Shown here: one piece after another, positions 44,291 through 52,918 of the stretch
How positions within the stretch are numbered: position 1 is the stretch's first letter
Layout: each line of letters opens with the position of its first letter
Assembly: GCA_021464245.1 (NCBI GenBank)
Contig: JADCRB010000028.1
Span: forward strand, 1,855,870 to 1,919,869
DNA: 64,000 nucleotides
From: Carallia brachiata
Taxonomy: Eukaryota > Streptophyta > Magnoliopsida > Malpighiales > Rhizophoraceae
Direction: 5' to 3'
Notes under the pieces: generated by a model
Seen by the model: only the letters and a program-made list of their open reading frames with translations
What the model was told of the DNA's origin: nothing
Databases searched by the model: none
Position numbers and translations under genes: made by a program

Positions 44291-45685
44291 GTGTGGTACG
44301 GTAATACTGGCTAGATGATGGTTTATTACATGCTAAGGGCAATTGTTTGTATGTTCCCAATGGTGCAGGCCGGAGGAAGGAAATACTGCGAGAGTCCTAT
44401 GATTCACAATGGGTTGGTCATCTTGGTATCGAGAGGATGATGGCCTTAATGTCCCGCAACTACTATTGGCCAAAGATAGAAGATGACGTTGAGGCGTATG
44501 TTAAGACATGCATCACTTGTCAGCAGGACAAGACCGAGAGGCAGAAAGGTGCAAGTTTGTTACAGTCACTACCCATTCCAACAAAGCTGTGGGTATCAGT
44601 TTCCATGGATTTCATTAGCAGGTTTTCGAAGGTTGCTGGCATGGGATCTGTCATGGTGGTGATACATTGCTTCTCCAAGTATGTGGTGTTCATTCTTGCC
44701 CCTTCTTCATGTCAAGCAAAGACAACCACCGAACTTTTCTACAAGGAAGTAGTAAAGTAATTTGGGTTACCTAAAGATATTGTGAGCGATCGGGATCCTT
44801 ATTTCACTTGCAGGTTCTAGACCTCATTGTTCAACATGATGGGTTTGGAGTTGAAGTTCTCTATTACCAATCATCCCTAGACTGATGGCCAGACAGAGCA
44901 TATCAATGGCCTACTAGAGGAGTATCCTCGACACTATATGACTGCAAGCCAGAGCAATTGCCTTGAGTTACTGCATTCGGTCCAATTCTGTTACAATCTT
45001 CAAAGGTCTTCTTCTATAGGTATGAGTCCTTTTGAGCTAGCTATGGGGCAGCAACCCCTTACTCCTAATGATGTGGCTATGATTAGCTTAGGAGGGAGAT
45101 GTCCAACAATGCACCAGTTTGCTCGTTCCAAGCAAGAGTGGCTTGAAGAGGCCAGGATAGATAGAACAAGGCAACCAAGCAGCTGAGAAAGTATATGGCC
45201 CAAAGAAGGAGGGACGTATAGTTCCAAGTTGGGGATATGGTGTTTCTGAAACTTACTCCCCAAATTTGGAAGAAGATTAACAGCAAGTCAGTGCATCATC
45301 AGCTGGTTCCAAAGTATGACATTCCCTTCACAGCGGTGAAGAGAGTTGGTAATGTTGCATATAGGTTGCAATTCCCAGAAAGGTAGAATGTGCATCCAAC
45401 CTTCCATGTGAGTTTCTTGAAGCCCTTCCATGAAGAAGCAAGCAATAAGCCTCGAAGGAAACAAGCACGACGTGCTTCCCTTCAATCAAGAATGAGTTCC
45501 AGTGTGAAGTAGAGAGAATCCTAGACCATCGAACATATGGGCAAAGTAAGGAGAATAGGCGGGTTAAGTACTTGGTGAAGTGGAAGAATGCGCTAAACAG
45601 TGAGACAAGCTGGTAAAGAGACACGACTTTATAACAGTTCGAGAAGTAAGTGGAAGACTACGTATCTACCCTACCAATGAGGAAG
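44291..45685 (+). pseudogene. Integrase and chromodomain (element C')
   Basis: Frame 44347-44760 has the zinc-binding region (RKEILRESYDSQWVGHLGIE to CITCQQDKTERQKG) and the core start VSVSMDFISRFSKVAGMGSV. After a stop come IVSDRDPYFTCRF and EHINGLLEEY. Frame 44938-45186 holds the core end (LLHSVQFCYNLQRSSSIGMS, FELAMGQQPLTPNDV). The C-terminal domain and a chromodomain (RRVKYLVKWKNALNSETSW, near 45560-45625) end before the polypurine-like tract. DDE residues are readable but in broken frames. Confidence 0.87.
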
Positions 45686-45710
45686 TTGGCTTTAACATGT
45701 GGGGGTGGTT

Positions 45711-46566
45711 TGTTAGTCCCTTGAGCACTTGGCATGCGGGAGTTGGCAGCACCTTGTGCCAATTCCTAATATGGGACTTTATGATGGCTAGGCACTCCTT
45801 GAGGCAAGGTGAAAACTGAGAGGGTCAGCATAGGCACGGGCCTACATGTGGGTCCTAGGGCAAACCAAGGCTTGGGCTAGACAAAAGATGTTGGACTGCA
45901 TGTTCGTGGGCTCCATCAGATGGGCCATGGGCTTCGGCCAAGAGGCCCAAATCGCAAGCTAGGTGTTGGCCAAGTTTGCATGGCATTGCGTGGCACTGAT
46001 CTCGGACGACGTGCAGAATGTGGGGACATGCAAGTGTGGCTCTATCCTGTTGGTCGAGCATCGGGATGATGCTCATTAGATTGTGCATGGCTAAGGATCG
46101 TGGGTAGATAAGGCTTATTGAGATCAAGTGATGAATGATCATGGAAGATAAGGCTTATCAGGATTAAGTAGTGGATAAGATTGTGGGAAGATGAGGATTA
46201 TCAGCCATGATAGAGATTTTGGGGAGAAAATGGTTATCTCCAAGCCCTTGATAGCTGAGGGTGTCAGCTACAAATATACCCCATGGGTTTGTCATCTGTA
46301 CTCAGTAAGAGAGAAATCACTTAGAGAGAAAGAGAGAAACACTGTCGAGAGTTCATTTGGCTTTGTTCTTTTGCATTACTTTGGGATAAGTATTAAAAGT
46401 TGGGAAAGGTTTCTGTTTGCTCTTGTGCCCCTCTTGAGCATGTGAGCAGTGTGCTTGTTTACAAAGTTCATTGTGCAAATCCCTGCGTGTGCAGTTGGTT
46501 GAGACTAAGTGCAATTTAGTGTCATCACAAGGCAAAATTTTGAGTAAGAAAATTAGTCCTATGACA
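45711..46566 (+). repeat. 3' LTR of element C' (856 bp)
   Basis: TGTTAGTCCC at 45711 follows ATGTGGGGGTGGTT; the end is TCCTATGACA at 46566. GATAAG-centred direct repeats lie at 46095-46205 and an AAATATACC TATA-like motif near 46274. The right flank is CTTCCCATGC of Rep850, the exact complement of the flank of C. Confidence 0.88.
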
Positions 46567-47664
46567 CTTCCCATGCTAACCTTCTATGCTGGACAATCGA
46601 TTAGCAGCCTACCGCACGCTCGTCTGCACTACCGATTAGACGAGCAGCTCGCTGGGCCCGAGGTGCTCCCTCCAGCGTGCTGTTGGAAGTACGTGCTGCC
46701 TTCTGGCCTTGCACTCCATGCTCCTATGCACTGCAGGGTAGACGCGTAGCATGCTGCTCCCTCAAGGACGCTGGGCAAGCATTGCTGGCCCGATGAGAAG
46801 CACGCTGCTAGCCTCTATTCCAAGCTTGCTTCGCTAGTCTCCCTTGGTTGGCCCCCCTCCAAAGCTTGCCTTGCTAGCCACCCTTGGTTGGCCTCCCTCC
46901 CTTACTTACCTCCCTTGGTTGGTCCCCCTCCCTTACTAGCCTCCCTTCCTAGCTGGCCTTCCTAACCTCCCTCAGTGCCACCAGCATGTGCAGCACGACG
47001 AATAGCCGTTGCGCTCACAGCTGGCTTGACAAGCAGCACGCAGCATCCTCCCTAGCGCGCTGCTAGCCTTTGTCCCTTACTTGCATCCCTTTTTAGGTTT
47101 CTTTTTTAACCTCCCTTACGGGTAGCAACGTGTGCAAAGCATGATTGTGGGTAGCAACTTTTGCAAAGCAAAGAATGCTCCAAGTCCATTTTTGAGCCAT
47201 TTTTAAGGCGTCTTTGATGGCCTATGCCTTGGGCGATCTTCCCACAACCTCATTTGCTGATGCAATGGGTCAGTGCAAGGGAGTTGGTGCAACGTAGCAA
47301 CAGCTCTATCATTCTCTTTGGTAGAGGGACAAGGACCTAACCTCTTCACTGCCACCCAGGCAACTGTCGAGTATGCTGTGCTGCGCAACGGTTAGAGTGC
47401 TTACCTAGCTAACATCCCTTTCTACCCTACCTTACTGGCCTCCCATGCTAAGCGCTCGATGATTAACTTGCCGCCCGATCTAGTACGTTACTGGGAAGAC
47501 GAGAAACTCGTTGCGCGCATGTTGCTCCCTCTAGTGAGCTGGTGGGCAGACGCACTGCCTGCTGGGCCTGCGCTGCTTTGCAAATGCGTAACACACCGCG
47601 TGCGCTCACTGCTCCCTCCAGCACGGTGCGCACAGGTTGCTGGCCAGACAAGCAGCACATTGCT
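46567..47664 (-). repeat. Rep850 array, block 7 (-)
   Basis: Inverted copy of 11450-12514, one monomer with the core GCAACGGTTAGAGTGCTTACC near 47387 and subrepeats at 46820-46970. It lies between C' and B'. Confidence 0.86.
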
Positions 47665-47690
47665 AGTGACATGAGGACACCAAGGATAGC

Positions 47691-48062
47691 TTGAACAAGA
47701 TAGCCAAGTGGATGAGAAAGTATGTTGATAAAGGACAGAGGGACTTGGATTTCCATGCTGGAGGCAAGGTGTTACTGAAACTTGCTCCCCATATTTGGAA
47801 GAAGATTAATAGCAAGTCAGTGCATCGTGGGCTGATTCGAAAGTATGACGGTCCCTTCACAATGGTTGAAAGAGTTGGAAATGTTACATATAGGTTGCAA
47901 CTCTTAGAAAGCTTGAAGGTGTGTCCAACCTTCCACATGAGTTTATTGAAGCCCTTCGACGAGGAGGCAGGCGATGAGCCTCCAAGAAAACAGGGACGTC
48001 GTGCTCTCCCCACAATCAGGACTGAGTTCCAGCGTGAAATGGAAAGAATCCTGGACCACTGA
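47691..48062 (+). pseudogene. Integrase C-terminal domain (element B')
   Basis: A 123-codon open frame, the cleanest copy of this domain here: AKWMRKYVDKGQRDLDFHAG, KVLLKLAPHIWKKINSKSVH, KYDGPFTMVERVGNVTYRLQ, LKVCPTFHMSLLKPFDEEAG and RTEFQREMERILDH-stop. The stop occurs where the chromodomain (after ERILDHR... in A) should begin, just before the deletion join. The catalytic core is missing upstream, where Rep850 abuts at 47664. Confidence 0.85.
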
Positions 48063-48072
48063 ACGCATGGGT

Positions 48073-48778
48073 TAAATGCTAGGCATGCAGGAGTTGGCAG
48101 TACCTTGTGCCAATTCCTTAGCATGGGACTTTGGACCAAGGCTTGGGCTAGACAAAGGATGCTAGACTATATGTTTGTGGGCTCCATCAAATGGGCTATG
48201 GGCTTGGGCCAAAAGGCCCAAAGACGAGATGAGGTCTTGGCCAGCTCCACATGGCATTGCATGGCAACGAGTGTCCTACGACGTGTGGAACGTAGGGACG
48301 TGCGGGTGTGGTTCTATTCTGTTGGTCCCACTTCAAGATAATGCTCATCAGATTGTGCATGGCTCATCGGAAGATAAGGCTTATCAGGATCAAGCCGTGG
48401 AAAAGATCGTGGGCAGATAAGGGTTATTATGCCATGATAGAGATCATGAGGAGATAATGCTTATCTTCAAACCCTAGATGGTTGGAGGTGTCAATTTTAT
48501 ATAGACCCTTAGGATTTGTCGTTTGTGCTCAACAAGAAAGGAATCACTCAAATAGAAAGAGTGAAACGTTATCGAGAATTCATTTGGCCTTGTTCCTATG
48601 TATTGCTCTGTGACAAGTAATAAACATTGGGAAAGGTTCCTACATGCTCTTATGCCTTTCTTGAGTGTGTGAGTTGTGTTTACAAAGTTCATTGTGCAAA
48701 TCCTTGTGTGTGAGGTTGGCTGAGACTAAATGTCATTAGAATGCAAAATTTTGAGGGAGAAAATTTAGCACTATTACA
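48073..48778 (+). repeat. 3' LTR of element B' (5' edge deleted)
   Basis: It starts inside the LTR at TTAAATGCTAGGCATGCAGG (the TGTTAGTCCC edge is missing) and ends GCACTATTACA at 48778, flanked by CCTCCCATGC of Rep850. GATAAG repeats lie at 48370-48470 and TATATAGACCC near 48500. Confidence 0.82.
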
Positions 48779-49024
48779 CCTCCCATGCAAACATCCCATG
48801 TTAGGCGCTCGATGCATAGCCCGCTGTGCGCTCCAGCGGGCTGCTGGGCAGGCTGCACGCTGCTCCCTCTAGTGCGTTGCCGAGCGCGCGCTCGCTGCTC
48901 CCTCTAGCACGCTGCTAGCGCCCCTCCTTTGCTAGCCTCCCTACCAAGCTTGCCTTGCTAGCCTCCTTTGGTTGGTCCCCCTTCTTTGCTAACCTCCATT
49001 GGTTGGCCACCCTCCCTTGTTGGC
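48779..49024 (-). repeat. Rep850 array, block 8 (-), end of the right arm
   Basis: A partial monomer (CpG-rich block then subrepeats) that stops at 49024 where non-repetitive sequence (GGATCGGTGACGTTGAC) starts. It is the complement of 9905-10149. Confidence 0.85.
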
Positions 49025-49197
49025 GGATCGGTGACGTTGACACCACTGGAACTTTCCTGCCGATTGTCGTCGCGAGAATGTACTGGAAAGAGAGATTGAT
49101 TTTCACCGAAGCAACTCTCTCTTGCAACGAAGTTTCCTCATGGACTGAAGTATTCATAAGGGATGAATCCCTGACTGACTCCATAAAACTACCAGGA
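49025..49197 (-). other. Sequence downstream of the WOX frame
   Basis: Non-repetitive sequence between the right inverted-arm edge and the WOX stop. A minus-strand frame from 49184 (MESVRDSSLMNTSVHEETSL, then KINLSFQYILATTIGRKVPV) runs on into Rep850, so it is not a complete gene. It may be 3' untranslated or shifted coding sequence of the WOX fragment; no known domain is recognised. Confidence 0.35.
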
Positions 49198-49575
49198 CTA
49201 GTAAGTGAAGTCCCACAGGCTATCGCTTTGGTTGAAATAACCTGAATGGACCATTACAGTGGTAGAACTCGAACTTGCTGCATTTGAGGATGAAGCTGTA
49301 CCGGTGAGATCTATGACAGGAACAGTTGTGATGGTTGAGGTAGGTTGTGCTGTAGAGACTGTAGCGCGCAGTGCTACTCTTTCCCTTTTTCTCTGGTTCT
49401 GAAACCATAAATACACATTCTTTGGCTCGACAGCTCCGTACATCTGTAGGGGTGAAGTAAGTTGGGAGATCTGTACTAGATTAGGTGAAGTACCTTCATT
49501 GTTGCGAAAGTACTCCCCCAAGATTTGCAGTTGCATCGGACTTGGTCGCCATCTAGTGAGAGAGGTTGATAGCTA
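49198..49575 (-). pseudogene. WUSCHEL-type (WOX) homeodomain protein fragment
   Basis: The minus-strand frame from about 49575 to the stop at 49198 contains a 60-residue homeodomain (49554-49375) that starts RWRPSPMQLQILGEYF. It continues NEGTSPNLVQISQLTSPLQM then YGAVEPKNVYLWFQNQRKRE. The RW.P....QLQIL start, the long loop, the YG.VE.KNV spacing and helix-3 WFQN..KRER are WOX hallmarks; ordinary plant homeodomains differ. The remaining 54 residues are Ser/Thr-rich, with no WUS-box (TLxLFP). The upstream in-frame stop means an N-terminal exon or frameshift is needed (see 49576-49841). The QLQIL, TSP and NVY.WFQN features look closest to the WOX13-like clade, but this is tentative. WOX proteins are transcription factors in plant stem-cell control. 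Confidence 0.83.
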
Positions 49576-49841
49576 AGAGTCAATGTCCTTTTATCTTTAC
49601 TGGATATGCAAGTGCCTTGGACAAATTCTGGACGCCACGGTAAGCGGTCCTCTTTGATCTGTACAGCTTTGGGCTCAGACATACTTTCCAAAGATAGTTG
49701 CTCGCACAACACCCAATCTTGCCGTCTTGGAAAGCGAGCACTTCTACTCCTATGGCCAATCTGCCCTGTGGTGACCTATCCTCTCCTTTGTCATGAGGTT
49801 CTGCAACTGGTTCCATCTTTCTTTCTGAAAGGGGGCAGAAG
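49576..49841 (-). pseudogene. Possible N-terminal part of the WOX fragment
   Basis: Directly upstream of the homeodomain a second frame (49712-49559) reads MLCEQLSLESMSEPKAVQIK and KEDRLPWRPEFVQGTCISSK. A third frame begins at ATG 49834 with MEPVAEPHDKGEDRSPQGRL. LCEQL recalls the ICEQL motif that precedes the homeodomain in WOX13-like proteins. The three frames overlap without introns of normal size between them, so either frameshifts have broken the gene or short exons are involved. Order and strand agree with one gene, but the joining is inference. Confidence 0.4.
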
Positions 49842-49918
49842 CTTGACATGCAATGAAGATGAGATAAAACTGAAACTACGATTTCAGACTCAATCCTCAA
49901 TCACTTTTATATTTTTGG

Positions 49919-50440
49919 GCCATTTATAGTTTATACTCATGTGGGCCAAGAGTTTTGGATTGGGCCTTGTGTGATTGTTGTCGTCTCGCATTTTATACTC
50001 ATGCGGGCCAGGAGTATGGTCTGACTGTTGAGTTGTCGCCTTTTATACTAGTGCGAGGCAGGAGTGTGGATTTGCTAAACTGTTCCCCTTTTATACTCGT
50101 GCGAGGCACGAGTGTGGATTGTTGTACTGTTTGACTTTTATACTCGTACGATGCAAGAGTGTGGATTACTGTACTATTCACCTTTTATACTCGTCCGAGG
50201 TAGGATTGTGTTGTTGAACTGTCGCCTTTTATACTCATGCGAGTTAGAAGTGTTGAACTGCGTTGTCGCCTTTTATACTCATGCAAGGTAGGAGTGTGTT
50301 GTTGAACTGTCGCCTTTTATACTTATGCGAGGTAAGAGTCTGCTTCTGTTGTTTGCCTTTTATACTCATGCGAGGTAGGAGTTTGAATTTGGGTCGTCGC
50401 CTTTTACACTCGTGCGAGGTAGGAGTGTATGGTTGCTACT
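49919..50440 (+). repeat. Minisatellite, about 11 copies of a 43-50 bp unit
   Basis: The unit GCCTTTTATACTCATGCGAG plus GTAGGAGTGTG and a variable GTTGTTGAACTGT spacer recurs at about 49924, 49989, 50038, 50086, 50134, 50182, 50226, 50270, 50315, 50357 and 50400. The first copies have GGGCC in place of CGAGG. It lies just upstream of the WOX fragment on that gene's strand. Confidence 0.88.
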
Positions 50441-50830
50441 AAGCTGTTCAGCTGGTGAGCTATTGAGCTACTGAGCTATTAGGCTATTGAGCTGCTTAAC
50501 TGTTGAGCTGACTCAAGGTTTGGGATTTTCCCCCAAAACTAGATTTGTACTTTGGGTTGGAATTTGGATTTGGACTTTTAGCCCAGGTTTGAATTTGGAA
50601 TTTGGATTTGGGCTTTTGGCTTTGGACCTAGATTTTGAGTTAGGATTCAGGTTTTGCCCTAAGTTTGGATTTGGGCTGTGAGTTGGAGTTTGAGTTCGTG
50701 TTTGAATTTGGGTTTTGAGGATTTGGACTTGAATTGGGATTTAGTTTTAGGCTTTGACTTGAGTTTGAGGTTTGCCCTTGAATGTGGATTTGGGTTTTGA
50801 GGAAGGGTTTTGAACTTGCACATGAGCTTC
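50441..50830 (+). repeat. Short low-complexity repeats (GAGCTATT and TTTGGGATTTGG types)
   Basis: 50450-50512 is built from 10-12 bp GAGCTATTGAGCTACT-like repeats. 50515-50825 is a G/T-rich run of TTTGGATTTGGGCTTTTGG-type repeats. No gene is supported; the open frame across it merely reads the repeat. Confidence 0.75.
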
Positions 50831-50835
50831 AGACG

Positions 50836-50950
50836 TTTTTTTTTTTGGCTTTTTTTTTCGATTTTTTCTCTTTTTTTTCATTTTGTCATTTTTTTAATTT
50901 TTTTTGATTTTTTTTGATTTTTTTTCCAATTTATTTTGATTTTTTTTTAT
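50836..50950 (+). repeat. Poly(T)/TTTTTTTTGA tract
   Basis: A 115-bp T-rich run interrupted by GA, GG and CA. Read on the minus strand it is an A-rich tail following the open frame that ends at 50951, so it could be a degenerate poly(A) of a retroposed sequence or simple low-complexity DNA. Confidence 0.75.
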
Positions 50951-51293
50951 CTATGTAGAGTAACGCTTTAAAAATTTACTACTTGATCGAGTAAGTTGGG
51001 ATGCAATTTTGATCTGACACTGCACAGCATAGTTTGATGTAGACTTCTCAAACCACGTATAGTCCATCCCATCTGGAAGTGAGCCTTTCGCTGGGCTAGT
51101 GCTTTGGTCTAGTTGGATGGGAACCATATCCCCAACTTGGAAGACTGTAGTGGAGGGACTTAGTAGGGATTTGACCTATTACCCCCAACTTCGATCAGGG
51201 TAGATAGTCGATTTCTCGATATGGCGGAAGAGTCGGGTGAGAGATTCTATTGCTGTATGAGCTGCAGATTCTCCATTTAAATATTTTGGGTGG
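50951..51293 (-). pseudogene. Unrecognised coding-like remnant
   Basis: One minus-strand phase gives text with a coding look and only two adjacent stops (near 51190). The part before the stops includes RTDTVPRHPKYLNGESAAHT and AIESLTRLFRHIEKSTIYPD. The part after includes VFQVGDMVPIQLDQSTSPAK and GMDYTWFEKSTSNYAVQCQI, ending KRYST-stop at 50951. FQVGDMV recalls the integrase C-terminal region of gypsy elements but the rest does not. I do not recognise the family. Confidence 0.35.
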
Positions 51294-51778
51294 CGAGGAA
51301 CCGTGTCTGTGCGCTAGTCTGTGGACCTACTTACCCAAGTAGGGTAGTTGATGCAGGTGATGAAGTAGTTACCTTTTTGCTGGTAGAGGTGGCTGTGCTC
51401 TTCCTTGGCGCCATGAGGGAGCTAGATTCCTACTGCCCATTTTTTTTAAATTTTGCCCCCGAGGCTGTGCTAATGTTGGCCATGAAATGGCTGCTATGCC
51501 AGCAACCTTTTTTGTTTTTTCTAAAGAGTAGAAGATGGGAGGTAGAGATGTCCCGTTGAGCATGCCAAAATTGTAAAGCGAATAGTAGGTTTCAAGCCTC
51601 AACAATTAGACTTCGAAAATACAAGTACAAATTACAAGTGAAAATTTAAAATTTATGTGGGGTCAATCTCTATGTAGATCCTTCGATTAATGCTCGTTGT
51701 GTAATTCTACAGCTTGTTCTTGAACTGTATAAATTAATTCTACTGAGGTTCGAGGTTTGATCTCAGGTGGACTAATGA
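51294..51778. other. Unassigned sequence
   Basis: Mixed-composition DNA with no convincing frame or repeat. Both strands have an open frame of about 80-90 codons near 51290-51605, without recognisable motifs and overlapping one another. I see nothing to annotate. Confidence 0.4.
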
Positions 51779-51965
51779 GACTCCGATGAGTGTCGTAGGA
51801 TGCTTGATCCCACTCATACTAGTTGGGTTCCGATGAGGGCCGCAGGAGGCTTGATCCCACTCGAACTGGATGGACTCCGATGAGGGCCATAGGAGGCTTG
51901 ATCCCACTCGAACTAGATGGACTCTGGTGAGGGCCGTAGGAGGCTTGATTCCACTCGGATATTTA
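51779..51965 (+). repeat. Minisatellite, four 47-bp copies
   Basis: GACTCCGATGAGGGCCGTAG plus GAGGCTTGATCCCACTCGAA and CTAGATG recurs four times, from about 51779, 51826, 51873 and 51920. The middle copies are nearly identical and the last degrades after CCACTCGGA. Confidence 0.88.
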
Positions 51966-52032
51966 ATATCTTGGGTTTTTGATCTAACAGATCCAACTCA
52001 GTGGCAGTTAGAAAGCAAAAACCCACAATATT

Positions 52033-52053
52033 TAGAGAGAGAGAGAGAGAGGA
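52033..52053 (+). repeat. (GA)n microsatellite
   Basis: About ten uninterrupted AG dinucleotides (TTTAGAGAGA...GAGGAAG). Confidence 0.85.
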
Positions 52054-52167
52054 AGAAAACAAGGCTTTATAAGTAGAGGATTTGCTTGGGATGTTTTGAA
52101 AGACTTGAAGGGGTGCCTATTTATAGGGTTTTGGGGGAGGATGGAGGCCAGAATTGTATGACTTGGA

Positions 52168-52338
52168 TCTTACATGGCAAGGGCCCTCTTAGGTCATTAA
52201 TTTTGCTCATTTTGCAATCAAATGGAAATTAAAATTTCCGTATGGTTTATGATGAGTAGGGTCCTACATTGCAAAGGCCCTCTTGGGTCATTGATTTTTG
52301 ACATTTTGCAATCAAATGAAAATTAAAATTTCCATATA
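52168..52338 (+). repeat. Two direct copies of an approximately 78-bp unit
   Basis: TCTTACATGGCAAGGGCCCT...AAATTTCCGTATG (52168-52245) is repeated as TCCTACATTGCAAAGGCCCT...AAATTTCCATATA (52261-52338). The upstream CTATTTATAGGGTTTTGG near 52108 looks like an LTR promoter region, but no LTR edge was found. Confidence 0.7.
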
Positions 52339-52733
52339 CATGCACTTGTAGCTTTCATGTAGGGCATGCATAAAATTTTTTTTATGTGTATTTACAATAA
52401 TTCTCAATAATAACTTGGCACCACAATAAGTGCAGGTCTTTTCTCCTTGAAACACTCCTAGTCTTTTGGAAAGTAGTTGCAATGCCTATCAAGAATCACA
52501 ATATGCATTTCACATGCATATATGAAACTAAGAACTTCATTGACTTAAAGTTCTATCGTACAACTCAAATATGAAATTCACTTACTATTATAATACTGAA
52601 ATATGATACCACTATTCTGTGATGACTAAAGTTAAGAAGTTTATAGATAAGTCTCAAAACTCTAATAGAGTGTGTACAAGGCTACAATGATGATTGTTCA
52701 AGAACTTTTCTTAAAATAATTCATTGATTTTAC
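52339..52733. other. AT-rich unassigned sequence
   Basis: No gene is seen. A short minus-strand reading near 52375-52460 gives GEKTCTYCGAKLLL with a CxxC pair, too little for a call. The rest is AT-rich and could be the 3' untranslated part of the putative exon at 52734-52847. Confidence 0.35.
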
Positions 52734-52847
52734 TTAACAAGCTTGGACAATCTTGTCCATGTTGTTCATCACGTCCTTTACATCATAGTAGAAGACATCA
52801 TTTTGAATGATTTTCACGAACTCCTCATAATCTCTACTACTCTTACA
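52734..52847 (-). pseudogene. Possible terminal exon of an unrecognised gene
   Basis: On the minus strand a 37-codon open stretch begins right after a splice-acceptor-like GGTAG and ends at a TAA. It reads CKSSRDYEEFVKIIQNDVFY then YDVKDVMNNMDKIVQAC. Composition and helix pattern look like real protein. The upstream side (52850-52918) is AT-rich, as in an intron, and is cut by element F' at 52919, so the rest of any gene is missing. I do not recognise the protein. Confidence 0.3.
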
Positions 52848-52918
52848 CTACCAACGTATAGATATAGAATTACAAATTAAGCATCAAACGCTTAACATAC
52901 ATATAGTGGTTATGTCCT

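Larger units (their letters stand above)
40652..46566 (+). mobile_element. Gypsy chromovirus element C' (inverted copy of C, more complete)
   Basis: Truncated 5' LTR (40652-41254), primer-binding site (41257-41268), gag from ATG 41284, zinc knuckle remnant, protease, reverse transcriptase, RNase H, integrase, chromodomain, polypurine-like tract and 3' LTR (45711-46566). It shares with C the truncated 5' LTR junction and the mutated reverse transcriptase motif, but has not lost the gag/protease segment. It is therefore the better guide to the ancestral element. Stops and shifts are numerous. Confidence 0.92.
47665..48778 (+). mobile_element. Gypsy element B' (inverted copy of B, chromodomain deleted)
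   Basis: It contains the integrase C-terminal domain (47665-48062) and a 3' LTR (about 48073-48778, ending CACTATTACA). Between them GGACCACTGAACGCATGGG is followed directly by TTAAATGCTAGGCATGC, which in B lies about 180 bp further on, inside the LTR. The deletion removed the chromodomain, polypurine-like tract and about the first 10 bp of the LTR. Confidence 0.88.
39402..49024. repeat. Right arm of the large inverted duplication
   Basis: This is the reverse complement of 9905-18929, with the inner edge TCGATTCCTTAGC (39402) and the outer edge TTGTTGGC (49024). It contains C' and B' on the plus strand and Rep850 blocks in minus orientation. Relative to the left arm it keeps about 750 bp of gag/protease (41880-42632) and lacks about 180 bp of chromodomain plus LTR edge (join near 48073). 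These two changes predict a length of about 9596 bp; the observed length is 9623 bp. Confidence 0.9.

Noticed and set aside
50487..50681. Small protein rich in Gly/Phe/Leu at 50487-50681
   Set aside because: It is a translation of the TTTGGATTTGGG short repeat and ends in low-complexity DNA.
51290..51605. Candidate genes on both strands at 51290-51605
   Set aside because: Two overlapping frames without motifs, one with a long Phe run from a poly(T) stretch; no support for either.
49025..52918. Helitron
   Set aside because: The island edges do not show a 5' TC, a 3' CTRR with a hairpin, or an A/T insertion site. Gene scraps alone are not enough, so it is kept only as a hypothesis.
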